NCBI GenBank assembly: GCA_013399115.1
Contig: VXAA01001406.1
Coordinates: forward strand, 194,525-258,524
Direction of reading: 5' to 3'
From: Anseranas semipalmata
Taxonomy: Eukaryota > Chordata > Aves > Anseriformes > Anseranatidae
Length of the DNA stretch: 64,000 nt
A model generated the notes under the pieces. It saw nothing but the letters and a program-made list of their open reading frames with translations, made no database searches and was not told the DNA's origin. The position numbers and the translations under genes were made by a program. Positions 1 to 14,438 of the stretch are shown here, piece after piece (position 1 is the stretch's first letter; every line of letters begins with the position of its first letter).

Positions 1-3000
1 TGGAAACAGAAATATCTTCCCTATAGCCAGACGGTCAAATTGCAATTCCCCTGTTTACAAAGCAGTTCCCCAATATAATTTTCAGTTTCTACATGGCTGA
101 GAACTCCAAAAAGGTCTTTTTAGGAGTCATCCTACATTTCATGTTTAGTGGTCAGATTGAAGTTTGGGTGGCAGTAATGGCACACCTAGGCTTTTCAAAT
201 TCCTCTTAGGAACCACAGAGCTACTCCTAGGAGCCGTGACTGTGGCTTTGTCGATATGCCTGTAGGCATGAGTTTATATTATAGGCTTATAGATTTATAG
301 ATTTGAATAATGCCCGTCAGATAAAAGACCATTAGTCAATACAAGATGTTAAGAACTGATCAAACCACTTAACTAATTCTCCAGTGGCATCTCCCCAGTA
401 TTGATCTAGTTTTGGATTAAGTGAAATGTATTTACATCAAATTCTGTTACCACATGACTTTTAAAATCTTAATCTCAAAGATTCCCAACAAATGTTGGGA
501 AAGCAAAAAAGATCTACAAAAAGACCTTCGATCCCTTCGATCATAAGCCCAAAAACATTTCAGTACTTTTTCCTCTTAGAAAAAAGAGCAAAAGTATACC
601 CCCAAATTCATGGATTCTCTATCTTNTAGGAAAAAAAATATTGTGCCAGTGAACAGACACCTGGTGTAGCACATTAGCCAACTAGGAAAATGAACCCTGA
701 TTAACCGTGGTCATGGGGGCTCTTTTCTGCCTTCTTAGAACTCCATTTCTGGTTTGGAAATTTCCAATTCTAATACCCTAGAAAATGTTAGGAGTCAAAA
801 AAGTCTAAAAGACGTTATGTTTCCTTCCCTGCTATTCTCTCACTTTATTTAGTCAGAGACTGATGCCAGTAATTCAAATAAACAGAAATAAAAACCTGCC
901 TACAAAACATCCGAGATCCCCAGAGCCCTGTAGGTAAATCAGTCTTAAAAAACTAAAGCTGACAATTCCACATGGCTCCAGAGCCGCACAAGAACTAGAA
1001 AAACTATTTTTTCCCCTTTGTAAATCAGTTTAAGGTCAGAGTATGCTACTTCACTTGAAAATTTCAATCCTAAAAAAGGAAGTGTCAGAAAGAGTATTAA
1101 TCCTACCCACTGATTATTGCAGAAGACATGCTGTTATGGGTACTCTCTGTCCTTTCCTGGTTTTTGGCTGCTGCTAGCTGCCCTTGTTTTTGTTGCTGGA
1201 ATATAGCTTTATCATAGGAGCTTGCTGTGTTATAGTGCTGCTTCCTACTGGTGTGCTCTTGTTTCATTTCTTCAGTTATAGTCTAATGTTTATGCCATTT
1301 GCAATATGTGAATGGAAACTGAAACCAGGGCATGAAATACATCAACAATATAGGTAAAACTATAAATCTATACCTTCTTTTATTTCCCTACTTCTTCTTT
1401 ACTATCCTCATATTTACTTTATTTTGTTACAGCAATGTACTGCATTTGTGTTTACCCCAAAAGAGTTTAAACAGTTGGGAACCCTTTTGTTAACTAAGGA
1501 AATAGGAATGTTTTTTTGCAGGCAGAGCAAGTGTTTTTCCATCCAGCACTATCTTCACAACCTCATGATGTCTTTGACAGATGAGGTTATTCATTTCCCT
1601 GTCATCTCCAGTGTGGGCTACTTAGGGTTATTATGATATTTTGGTCAGAGGCATGACTTTTACCAGCACAACTACATAGCTGAAACCTATAGGAAGAATG
1701 CAGCTGAAAAAAAAGCAGATATGATGTTCTGCTTTTCATATGGTATTGGAATACTTTGATATAAACACTTCGCTGCCATATAACTTCTTCTACACTTTAG
1801 AAGATAGTTGGAGCAGTACAATTTCTAGATGAAAACATGGCCCAAATGGCTTTTTCACAATTTGTTCTAAACCCAGTTGGCTCTCCTGGCCAATGCAGAA
1901 TTGTAATTCAGTTCTATTATGTATATAATTTGGTTTAAGTGTTTTCTTAAAAAATAAATGTATTTAAAACCCTGAGTTAATTTGAAATTAAGTGCTTTAC
2001 TGCATAGGAATTTAGGCAAGTGTTTAATAGTTCTATTGAATCAGAAGCCAGTGAGTTAATGAATCCTTATATGCTTTTATAAGTTCCTCTTTTAGACTAT
2101 ATATTCTCAGGCTCAAAAACTACTGATGATTCAGCACAATGATTATGACGCTTATTTTTTACCAGGAAATACATTAAATGATACCATACATATAAAATAG
2201 AAGCTATATTATAGTATGCTCCACTATATGCTAGATGGACAGAATCAAGAAAAGGAGTACGCTTGTACTGGGAAGGTAATGGTCCAAGGACAGATGGATA
2301 ACAAGAATCACAGGAAGGGAAATAGTATATATATGGATTAACCATTAAATTTCTGGGAGGTGACCTGATACTAAAGGGAAGATTATCATTAACACATAAA
2401 AGACATTTTTATCTACTCAGACTTCAAAGGAAGAGAAAGATGAGAATCTTTGTGAAGGTTACCTTTAATTTTTGATAGTCCTTCTTCCTTGCAAACAACT
2501 TTTTAGGTGATCTCCAAGTAGTAGCAGAGTTAAATGAATATGTTGGGACAAACTATGTGAATATGTAAAAGGTGACGGGGAAAAATTTAACTGTTGAGAT
2601 CTGCATTACAAGGATCTTATTAGAAAATATATACTCAAAAGACCCCAAATGTTTCACCAACATATTTTCAGTGAGTTTTGGGTGAAATACAGGCTGGATC
2701 CACTGGCAGCATGCGGCTTGCTCAGAATCCAAGCAGCAGGTCTGCAAAGTAACAAAGGACTTGGGTTTCCAGGTCGACAGCTCCGTGTTAGTGTCACAAG
2801 TCTGGCTGTGTGGCTCCGGTTTAGCCTCCAAGCTCTTCCAGATCCCCTGCCACCAGCCCTGCCTTGACATTTTGTTTTGAAACTAGTAGTCTAAAAGTTT
2901 CCTTGCTCCCTGTCTTCCAGGTCAAGCACTTTAAGTCCTGACAGGGACCATCTCTGAGTGCCACTGCTGGGAATATGGAAGTCTATAAAATGAGGTCTCC

Positions 3001-5967
3001 TAGCTGGGAGGAACTTCAAGGCTCCCAGAAGTGGTGAGTTATCATATTGTGCCACATCAGTATTCCCTTTTTAAAAGTATGTGACACCAAATGGTATCAA
3101 AAACATTAGATGTCAATGGTATGAATGATGTTCTTCACAGTACCGCTCCTATCTGATTGTGTGGCCTAGGGGAAGTTTTGATATTTATATCTTTAATTTC
3201 TTTACTGAATGTATCCTTCTTCTCTTGCAGAATTTCCTACTTCCAGCTAACTGTAGTAGAGAGAGATCAGTGGAAACAGGCACTACACATGCAGGTCTAG
3301 GCTCTGACAGATAGAGGGAACAAAAATTAAATTAACTAAATGCATGATGATTCAGAAGTTTGCTCATTTTCTGCTCAATACTTGCTGAAGAACAAGTATA
3401 GTATAAAGAAGATAATGGGAATTTATCTGTGTTAAGGACTAAGAATTTGTTCCTAGATACAGAGAAACCACCTCAATCAAAACTAAAGTGCGACCACTTC
3501 ATCTTTTAGCCCAGAAGGTGTGACAGTGAAATCAAGTATGTGGTTATCAGAGCACACTGCTGCTGCCACCTCTCAGCTAAGCTAAGATAGAAAGAAATTT
3601 GACCAAAGAAACCATCCAAGACTACTTAGCTGTAAGCATAGGTGTAGATAGCACTTCTATTGTTTCAGGTGGCAAATGCTCAGCATTTGTGGACAGTCTG
3701 ATTGTGTACACAGTGATTTGAAATGATCTAGACATATCCAAAAAAAGAAAAAGAAACCCCCCCCAAAAAAACACAAGTGAAAAAGAGTTGAGGTCTGGCA
3801 GAGCAAACAAGGATTTAAGACTGAGCTTTCTCATTTCAATAAGGCATTAGTGATCTGTGTCCAAAAATCATCTTATTCTCCAAAATAGCACAAATAATTT
3901 GGCAACTAATGTTCACAGAAATCTGAATCTATGTGTTCTCTTGTGCTAACACAAATAGTTTTCCTGATGTTTTATTTTTCCCTAAAAGGAATCGTGACAT
4001 TGTAGTTATGATGATCTACAGGCTGGTGTCACTGAAAGAAGTGTTTCCACTTCTTGGAGCAGTTTCTTAGGTAAACCTACACTAACACAGCTATAGAGGT
4101 GTTAGGCAAGTAAGCCTTACATTGGTATAGAAGCTGGTGTTAAACTGATGTAATCTGAGTGGACACAACATTCTTTATGTTGATTTAGCCTCAGTTAATT
4201 GCCTAGTGACTTAAGCCAAATCCTTATAGACACTCTTAACTTCATACATATCAGGGTGTATTCTGTCTAATCATTACACTTTTCTTTTCTGTAAAGAGGT
4301 TAAGGCTTCAAATGTACCTCAGGGATTTAGAAGCCTAAGACTCCTTTTAGAAACAGCTTGCATGTCTAGCAGCCTCAGTCTTTTTGCAAGATGCTAAAAC
4401 TTAAGCTTATCTTAAAAATACTATCAGCAGTCTTAAAATGGCAAGAGTCTGCACCTGCATTGTGCAGCTTAAAGCCCTAGATTAGAAAACAAGTCCAAAG
4501 TAAATATTTAATTGAGGATAAACAATTAACAGTTCAGAGAGATCAAAGAGAGAATTCACACTTCTGACTATGGTTGTTTAAACTTGCCCAGCTGCAGGTT
4601 AGGAACAGTGACCACGTCAAGGTTGCCTTCACAGCCAGAAGCGACAGGAACTTTATCATTTAAGCAATCTTGGGTCTCCAGGCATAAGATCTGTGGAGAG
4701 CCCTCTAGCTATACATTTTCCGTGGCTGGGGATTTCTAATGTCTCTTTTAATAATGTTCTCCAGCTATGAAAGCCAGTGGTGATCACAAGTTCTTAAACT
4801 GTCAGTTATCTGCTATTTGCATCTCTTGTAGAGGGGAAAAAGCAGGGTGTAGAAGAGGGAAAGATGGCATGCAAAGTGAAACTGAAGTCAAAGAGAGATC
4901 TGCAAACCTGCAGGCTGAAAAGCCAGCTGCTAATCTATTCTCTAATACAGAGACTGGGGAAAAGTTAAGAATGGGGAGATACCTTTTGGTGGTGTCAATA
5001 CACTGAGAAAGCAAAATGTTAGCACGACTTAAGACAGATTAATAAGCATAACTTGGCTTCCCTGCCTTATACATTCATTTGATGAGTTTAATATTTTCAC
5101 CTTCTACCTCACTTGGACATGATGGTGTCAGCTCAAAATCTGAGACACAAAGGTACATCATCGTCACACATTCTCTCTTAAACTTAACGACCTCGCCTTG
5201 TCATATGAGTAACAACAATTTTAGTATTAATCCTAGCTTTCTGAAAAGCAAGTGTTTTCCAAAACAAAGAAGATGATTTGAACAGAAAAATATCTAAATA
5301 TCTACTTAAGAGACTTACAGGATATCCTCTTTCTGTGCCTTGCTAGTGGAACATGGCCAAATGTGTCAGGGCCTGCTGATGGACCTGTTGTCCTGACCAG
5401 AACTGCCCTTTATATTCTGTGCTGTGAAGCTTTGGAATTCTGTTCAAGGTTCTGGGACAGCTGGGCAATGCTGCTCCAGTCGTTGTTCCTCCCCAGTACA
5501 CTGCCTTGAAACTGTTAACAGCAATGAGCCACTTCTCTGTCAATAGCAAGGGCAATCATACAATAAAATGACCAAGCTGAAGGTACAGAAGGCCCCTAAT
5601 GGAGTTAAAAGCAAAGACTAACCTGTGTGTGAAACACTGTGAAAAGTACAGAAATTATTTTATTTACAGTTCTGAATGTAAAAGTCAGGTCTCCAAAGTC
5701 ATGATTAAAAAAATTTGTGTGTTCTTGTGCACACTGCGCAGTCTTTACTCCTGGTCTCATTCACTCAGCATATGTGCCAACATGAATGAGACGATGTGGT
5801 AGACAAGTCCCAGGTTTCCCTACGATTGCAAAGTCCTACTGTGCTAAGGCTCTACCCCACATCCAACACTGCTCCCCTGTCCCACTGCCACGGTTCTTGT
5901 GGCTGCAGGTATTCTTTACCTTTCCTTTTATCTTAAGATAGTTGATGTACATCAGTTACCCCAAGGT
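1..5967. other. Intergenic, no gene recognised
   Basis: Unique AT-rich sequence with one ambiguous base at 626. Open frames of 60-105 codons occur on both strands, but none shows a domain, splice-flanked conserved block or codon pattern I can support. Confidence 0.6.
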
Positions 5968-6029
5968 TAAAAAAAAAAAAAAGAAAGAAAGAAAAAAAGA
6001 AGGAAAGAAAGAAAGAAAAGATAGAAAAA
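5968..6029 (+). repeat. Polypurine tract (A run plus GAAA repeats)
   Basis: About 60 bases of nearly pure A/G on the plus strand: an A run, then (gaaa)n and gaagg units with partial mirror symmetry. The minus strand reads as the T/C-rich tail of a spurious 64-codon frame (5967-6161). Confidence 0.85.
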
Positions 6030-9000
6030 GCAGCTTTTAGCACTGAAGACAAGCCCTAAGGAGATACAGACAAGCAATCTGTCTTGGGGGTAATTTCCAG
6101 ATGGATCCAGTGCAGAAACCACATTCCTGAAACTAGTACATGAAAGCATGGCAGCTGACACAGCTTAAATTTGTGACTCAGGCAAATCTGTGTTTACCCA
6201 GGTAGGATTAGTACTCATACCAGTCAGAACTGCAGTCACTTAGTGCCAACATGAGTGGTTCTGGGGTTGTCCATCTAAACTGACTACTTGCTCTGCTGAC
6301 TGCTATGAATACACCATTGATTTCTTCATTTATTTAAAAAATGACAAAACAAACACTCCCAATACAATCTGGGCTTTGACTTGCAGGAGGGCTGAGCTGG
6401 TTCAGTCAGGTTATGGTAATTTGTCTGTTGACATTATTCTGGTGGAGAAAATGCCTATTATAAATAGGTTTGTTGCTTCTCCCACTCTAGTGGCCTCTAG
6501 CCAAAAGTATGGTCTGATTCTGGCTTTAAGAGCTTGCTCTGCAGATGCAGTGCAGCTCCAAACACTTTCCAAGAAAAAATTAACTAGACATACCACTAAG
6601 TAGAACAGGGAATCTTATAAGGTGAAATCTTCCCACAGCTGAGTAGAAGAAATGCGAGACATGCGTCCTTCTGTGGCTGGTGAATTCAAAGCCTATGCAG
6701 CATTTATGTGCAGCATACACCACTGGGAAAGGATGCAAATAGTCCATAGGCCTGCAAGTAGCCTTGGCAGTTTCAAATAAATATATAAACAAATAAAATT
6801 AAAGTTATTATCTTTAAACCAGATCATTTTTCAAAACAGACCCTATTGCAGACATACACATATTTTTTCTAGAATAAATGGGAATACGAGGCTTGAAAGG
6901 AGAGAAAAAGATTAAGACTAAGACAGCCCAAACTCAAATCAACTGAAGGTACCTGGAACCCCACTCAGAGTTTCAGCATATGCTTTGAGACCAACAAAAA
7001 ATGAACGGAAACTGCACATGCTTGTTGAGCTGATTTATCTCTAATTTTAATAGTCATATCAGAGAAGCCAAACCTCGTTAATTTCCCCGGGTCCCCTCAC
7101 CCTTCAAGTTACATCTATCATTAATGAACACTTTACTCAAAAACCCTTTCCATGTTTCATTACAAACTGCTTCTAGGATCAAAGACTGCAGCAATAAGAT
7201 GACACGTGGTGGCAAAAAGGAGCCAGAAAATTCCACCCCTCTCCCTGACCCCTCTGCTTACCAGTGGGAACCAAAAGTAGGGAGGCACTCTGCTGTGCCA
7301 AGCACAGAAAAGCATGATAAAAAGGATCAAAACCTCTCACAGGAAGAAAGATTGGAAAGACTGGTATCTTCACAGAGTGGAGGATGTACAGGAGAAAAAT
7401 ATGTGTAATAAGGCAAGCAATTTGGAAAAGGGAGACTAGGAATGAAACTAAAAGCACAGGAGAGTATCTTTGATCTTATACCCCATTATTTACGCCACTC
7501 TGGAGCAGACAGATTTCCATCTGCCTACTACAGGCTTCTTCTGCCTGCATCGTAAACTGCTGGTCTGACCTCTGTCTCAGGTAGGCTTGGACTAGCTGGA
7601 TGCTCAATCTGATTTCTCATAGAAATTCCTGTGTTATTCTAGTTGAACAAGGCTCTTCATTCAAGGTTCAAATGTGATTGCTGTGGTGATATTTAAACAC
7701 ACGTTTAAATGACTTGCTAAACCAGAGGTTATGTCGGTACCTGTTCTGGGCACTGTAGAAGTTGCACCACTCTTAAGAGCAGACCTCTGGCCACTCTGGA
7801 TGCGAAAAGATGCAGGCACATGACTGTTAGCTCTGCTGGTTTGATTAGCACATGTTAACCACTTGGGTGAATGTTTATTTAAAACCATCTGCTCAGTTAA
7901 TCTGTGTAACTATCTGAAACAGCTCCTGAGGTCAGTCTTTTAAACAAAGGGATTGGGCAGACGGTCAGCTTTGCAATGCAGGTGGAGCACTAGAGATTTG
8001 AGGAAGCAGATATAATTCCGATATAAGCTTGAATTACCCACTTTTCTTGCAGTTGTTGGATTGTTAGAGCTGTTGCATTAGTTCCCAGGCAGTGTTTCTA
8101 CTAACACAACCATATTAATTCATGCTGCTAGTAAGGTCTAGCATGTGAGGCCAATCACTGGGCTATGAGAATTCATAGAATAATTTCACTGCTCAGCTTC
8201 CAACTACCACCCCAAAGATAGTGCTTGCTGCCCCTTCAGCTGGAAAAAAATAAAAAAATAAAAAAGAATTATTTGAGTGCAGACAGCTCTGGACACCTTC
8301 TAGAGGATGTTTAAACTTCTCTGCTTGCTTTGCACTGCTATGACTGTTACTGTGCCTGTGGTCAGCTACTGTATCTTAGCTGACATGGGATGAAATTAGC
8401 CTCTGAAGACTGATAACTCCTGCTGAGCACAGAAGTTGCAGCAGAAAAGGACAAGCGTTGTATGGATATTTTGATTGTCCTTGAAACCTTACAGGAATGT
8501 GGGAGCCAAAGGTAAGGTAAACAGTTAAAAATATTTGTTTGGCAATGAGGTTATCTATTCACAGAAACACAGAAAACCAGCATAGTTTTTCTGTAAAATT
8601 TGTTGTGAGCAATTTCATCAGACACCTCTACTAGATGACTGTCCAATTTTGTGGCTTGGCAGTTAAATAAAAATCTGGGGGGAAATTCAGCTGGGATCAA
8701 ACAGAATTTTAATCTTCTTGCCAAGCAAAAATTAGAAATTGATTTAATTTGACATGTCATGTTCTAGCTGACACGAAATACTTCATTTGAAGAATTTACA
8801 CAGAAGCAGAAATAGGGAGAGATGAGTAGTTCTCAGAGATGCTGCTGGGGAGACTGTTCCCCCTTTATTCACTTTCTTAAGGGCTGTCCCACTTACACAG
8901 GACATGAGTGATCCAGATTCTACTCTGTCCCGTGTCTCCATTGCTCACCTCCCAGCAGAGTGGCATAATTGGCACATGTGGTTAAAGAGCAGCTCTCCAG

Positions 9001-11839
9001 TTATGTGCTGATGCACCTTCTCTTTGGATAAGCTTTTACAGCAGCAAAGATTGGAGCTCCAGCCTTCCAGGGAGTTTATCATGCACCAGGTAGAAGCACA
9101 TTCCTGGATACTTTTCTGTGGTCTTCCTTTTGTAATATTTAAATATTTTATGCAAAGTGGAGTTGTGGTAATAAATCCCTGGGTTTCTCACAGCCCAGGT
9201 GAATGCTTTACTCCCAGGCTGTCAGATGAATGCAATATTTGTTGCATCCTCCTTTATCTTTGTAGCAAAAGAGGAGGTGGATCAGGTTCTGGCCAAGGTA
9301 TCTAATGATTTCAAACATAACATTAGGATAAATATTCCAAAACACACTTTGCTGAAAGTTTGTCTAGCTCCAGTAATTTGTTTGCAAACTCTTGGGGAAA
9401 GAGTGCCTGCCAGATATATTGTCTGGCACAGGAAAGCTCAGAGGATCCAAGGAGATGGATTGTGGTCAAAAGGTTTAGTTTTGACTGCTTTGAATGTATG
9501 CAGTATATAGTAGCTTGCATGAATATATGACTGTTATATGAATTAGATATAAAATATGTTCATGGGCTGGGAAAGACAAATTGAATGTAAAATTTGTATT
9601 AAACTGACTGCTGCTACCCATTTTTACACTTCAGATGTACAGTCATATTTCCTCAAAAAATTATTTACACAAATTTGTTGGAAATACAGTGATCCTAGCC
9701 TCCTAAATATGACATGTCTGTACTCCTTGTCAACACAGTTGTCATTTAGCTAAGTTTAAATTGAAGAAATTATATAGAGAAGACAAATAGAAGAAATTTT
9801 TAAGGGGTCACTTGAAAAAGATCTAAGAAGGCATGCTGTCACATGTGTTGCAGCTGATGCACAAAAAGACTGCCTGGAAAAAATCAAGACAGTGTCAAGA
9901 ATGCTGGCATAAGTAGATGAATGACCAGTGCCTTTGGGGCACTGATGTTTTGTCACATAGAAAAAATAGACCATCACATGCATTCACATGTAGTGTGAGT
10001 GAGTTAAAAATGTAATATTAATGTCAAGAATCTAAGCCAGGAGACTTTTTAAAATATGTTGATAGATCACAAGATAAGGAGGAAAAAGAGGGGCTTACAG
10101 CAGTTTTCATCTTTTTTACCTTTCCAAAAATCAATCAATAAATAAAAAGAAGTTGTATTTTAGACCACACTGGAAATGACTGCAGCCTAATGCCACCAAC
10201 CTTAGACACAGGCTGAAACACAAACTCTGGTCAAAAGTGATGTCAAGACCTTTCTGCTTGGATACAACAGCTTTAGAACCAGGAGATGAGTGGTGGCTGG
10301 AAGAAAAACAAAACAAAACAAAACAAAACAAAACAACCAAACCATCTTTATGTATAATTTGAGGTTGCTAACACTATACTTAGAACAAAATGCCAGTGCC
10401 CACAGTTTCCAGCAGATGGGGACAATCTAGTCCATTGGCCAGCCAAAATACCTGCTCAGCTACAAGTGAGGAAGCCAAGAAGTTGGCCAGTTTCCAAAGA
10501 AGCTAGCCAGGCTGTGAGCCCATCAGGCAGTTACACCATTAGCCAGGCAGCCAACTTGCCTGACTTTTGACAAAAGCTTTCCAAGTACCATTGTGTCTCC
10601 AGGAAACAACAACAACATCAACAAAAACAAGAAGTTAAAAAAGTGAAAAAGAGTTATTTTCTGGAAAATGTGTTTTGGTGGAAAAATTGTGATCAGGTCA
10701 AGAGCCAATTCTCTCTGAGGTGTTCCAACAGCCTCTGTTGCCTGGGGCCTGGAATCATTACAAAATATTGTGGATTCCAAAAGAGAGGTACACACTGGAA
10801 ATACAGTGCATAGCGTTGGAGGACCAACCAGTGAGGCGAGACGGTAGCAGGACTCAAAAGGCTAGCCCCAGGTAACGAACAGAAGCCTACCCTGCTAATG
10901 GCACTCCACTGAATAAGGAAATACCGTTGTTTATATTCTCATTACCGGCTACTGCTTTTACCCATGGGACTAGAGAACTTGCAAAATTTTGTGTCTAAAT
11001 TTACATTCTTGCACATGCAAGAGAAAAAAAAAACAAAGCATCTGCTAATATTTATAACCATGTACAGGGTGTGTTTGATACGGATCAGGAATACACCAAG
11101 AATCACACATATCTGAGGCATAGCTGACTGTAGCTACAGTCCAAGAGTTGGACATTTTATTTCTGTAAAACAAACCCTTTATTATTACTTACCCTTGGCT
11201 TGCGCACTTGTGTGTCCTGCATTGACCCTTGCAGGGGTGAGTGTTGAATATAAAGCTTCTCTTCTCGTTGGCTTCACTGTGGTCTGTTTCTAAATGTTCC
11301 TTTTATGATGACTTCCAAAACGTCATAAAGACCTAATATCTCTCACAAGACTTTTATGGGACTTGATAGTAAGATATAAAAGGGGCCATTGAACTGTGAT
11401 GGACCACTTACGGGCCCTTGAGTACCTTGGTGTGCTTTCACTGACAGAAGACAGCAGGAATATACAGCAGAGATGACTTCTTTTGCAGCACAAATCATAC
11501 AACCATGACAAGCTAGACACTAAAGAGCTCTGTGTCACTGAGAAATAGAAACTGTAGATTTAAAGAAACTCTTCACAAAATGGTAAATATTATTCCTGCC
11601 CGGATCAGAATTCACAAACCTGCCAGATAACCAAAGACCAGCTAGTTTCCAGGTCCCAGAGGGTCTGCAGTTGGTATTGGAGTTTTCATTTTAGCCAAGG
11701 CAGACCTTCACTGTATCCCCATTTTCAAAGTTGTGTAATAGAAATACTTTGCATTCCTTTTGCACCTTTTATCAGTGGATTGATCTCCTTTAAAAACAGT
11801 AATGAATCAATGTTCACAACGCCAATGTAAATTGGGATT
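6030..11839. other. Intergenic, no gene recognised
   Basis: Unique sequence apart from the AAAAC repeat. A block at about 10800-11290 has somewhat more CpGs than its surroundings and a tataaag word near 11250. No LTR ends could be established, so it is left unassigned. Confidence 0.55.
10305..10334 (+). repeat. (AAAAC)6 microsatellite
   Basis: Six perfect copies of the five-base unit AAAAC, followed by degenerate aaccaaacc. Confidence 0.95.
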
Positions 11840-11995
11840 TGTTTTCCTTGTTCTGCAGATGGGAAAGAACGAGGCACAAAGATGATGCAACTCATTTAAA
11901 GAAGGCTTGGCAGAGCCAGACACAGAATCCAGATCTGATACCCAAGCCACTGCCTTAACTTTGCTGCCAATGCCCTTTCAACTTCATGCTATGCA
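11840..11995 (-). repeat. MIR-like (tRNA-derived) SINE relic
   Basis: The plus strand reads like the reverse complement of a MIR-type SINE: 'tgcagatgggaaag...gaggcacaaagat', then 'ggcagagccagacacagaatccagatctgatacccaagccactgcctta'-like sequence (the reversed tRNA-like head with box B), seen in pieces. MIR elements are old amniote SINEs that survive in birds as diverged fragments. Family and ends are approximate. Confidence 0.6.
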
Positions 11996-14411
11996 ATAAG
12001 CATTCAAGCTGGGCATGAATACAAAGAAGAGCTTCACCTGCTTTTAAAAATGGATGCCTAAGCTCATGGGTTCATAGCTAGACATCAAGTGTACTAAATG
12101 TCCAGGACATCTTCAGGCATGAGATTTCACTATATCTGTACATTTTTTGAATTTTTTTCCCTTTTTCTAATAAGCATTTCTATGTGGGTATGCTGTGTGA
12201 AATTATTACAGAAAAGAAAAAGGTATTGTGAAAAGAAAAAGAAATTGCTCTTGTTTCACTGGTGTCTGTGTATCTGTCTGAGATGTCGTCGTAACCAAAG
12301 TTGATATCTATTTCTACACATTTGGCAAAGTTTCCAGGAAATATGTTCTTGGACTGGACCTGGCAGTATTCTGAGCATAGGATCTCAAGCTTTTTCATAG
12401 GTTGACTATCAATAGAGCATCCTATATCATGTGGTAACCTTCCTTACACTGCGCAGTGCCATTATCTCATTTCCCACTTAGACCAACTCATAGTCGCATA
12501 TCATGTCTATGTCAGCCAGGTGAATTATTAAAAAAGAAATAGGAAACCAGAGCTGACATCATGCAACACTCAAATTCTATGTGGACCAGAGACTTTATTG
12601 GATACTCAGATTTGGATGTATTCCTTGATGCAAGGAACAGATGCAAAGCATTATTCCAGTGGCAATAAATAAAAGCAGGTGAATGTGTCCCCATGCCTGC
12701 CCCTCCAGGAATTCTGTGTTCATGTGTTCTTTTCTTTCATAACATGTTTGAGAGCGTTTCTATTTCAGTCTGCCTGTTTCCTCCTTGCACGCAGGGAGAT
12801 GCTGCCTGCATGAACCCACTGATTTGAGGGGTTTAGCTTCAGATCCAACCACTAAAGTGAACCATTTTCAGTCTGCACATAGGATCTGAGATTTTTGAGC
12901 TATAACCATGGCTTTGGCCGCAGGCATCCCCCACTACCCTGTTTTGTACTTGGTCTTTTTCTGCAGATACTCTTTGCCATGGAAGGCCTTCTGAAAGGCC
13001 AGTCTCCTGCAGAAATTTCTCTCTACAGAGTGCCTGTGCATGTAGCAGTATTAGACAGAAAAAATAACTCATCTTGGGGACACTGAGGTCAGGAAAGCAG
13101 GTCAACATTAGATTATTTCACCTATGGCAGGGACAGAGGTGTCTCTTTTTGGCTTACAGAGCATCACACACTCTAATGATGCAGTTTCTGGACAAGTGAA
13201 AGCAATGCGGAAAATAGGCATATATTTTTCTTCAGATGCATGACTTTCTAGAGTACTTTAGTCCAGAATTTGTGTTTTCATCTTTCCTCATCTCTATTCT
13301 TTCTTTCAGGTCTCACTGTTTAGCTTTCAGAAAAATATTTCCTAAATAGTTACTATTCAGCTCATTCTTATTAACCAAATCTTTCAGGTGCTTTTGATTT
13401 TAAATCCTGAAATATCTCCCCTAAAAGTATGTTTGTCTCATAGTCATAACATAGAAATATTTCCAGACACTGACAGAGACAATATATGTGCCTGACTTTA
13501 ACCCTTTTGCCATGCAGCAGTTTTCCTTCCATGCTAGTTTGAAGCCTTTAGAAGCCTAGAAAAATATATGTGCATTTTTGAAGGTGAACTCCAGGACAGG
13601 ACATTCAGTGCAGCTGGGCACCAAGGAAGTATAAGTAGTAAATGCAGTTCCAGCCTCACCATTCCTAATGTCCAACGGGACAAGCAGAAATTTTTCATCC
13701 TGTTAGTTAACTGTGTTAGCTAATTGTAATCCTGGGTTATGTACATAGCAAAGGTATTTTCTTACCTCAGATGGAGAGTCTGAGGCTTTGTTTGAGTTCT
13801 TTTTGTGGAAGATCACTAATGGATTAATTCAAATACTGGCTAAAGATCCCTAGCTGTTGAAAATCAATGAATGGGAGGTGGTAGTGACAAAATATATGGT
13901 TTCTGTCTTGTCAGGCAAGGTTGTGGGGCTTCTCAGGGACTTAAGCAGCATTTCTAACATGCAATTACAAGCTACAACTGTAATGAATCTTTATACAAAT
14001 CTGGAACAGCGCTGAATATCTCCAAATTTTCCATTCCATGTTTTTGCATTTTCCAGAGAAATGCACTTCATAAACATTGGATTTCTTCTAGCCAAAGTAT
14101 ACAGTAATACTGAGCAAAGACACTCTCAGATAGACCCTTGTAAATATGCTTGTCTCATTAGAATGATTATGTCTGTGCTTTTGGTTCTGCAAGAGACATT
14201 TTAATTTTGTGTATCTTATGGCACATCTACACTAAATAATGGAAAACAGTGCAGCAATTCCTAATTTAGCATGCCCATATGGCTCTGTGCGGATGACAAA
14301 TGCTCAAGATAGTTGCTCAGGTCCAGAAGCTGAGCAAGGAGGAACTGAGTAAGCTCAGCTGAGCAAGCTGCCGCAAGAGCAAGGCAGTGGCAGAGCCAGG
14401 CTGGGAGAACT

Positions 14412-14438
14412 GGGGGGACAGGGCTGGGGACTGAAGGG
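14412..14438 (+). other. G-quadruplex-forming motif
   Basis: Four G-tracts, of 6, 3, 4 and 3 bases, are separated by loops of 3, 2 and 6 bases, satisfying the usual G3+/N1-7 rule. It lies in a GC-rich, purine-skewed stretch (about 14280-14500) that also holds repeated gagcaag/ctgag words. The low stop density of that stretch explains the several overlapping open frames there on both strands. Confidence 0.6.
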
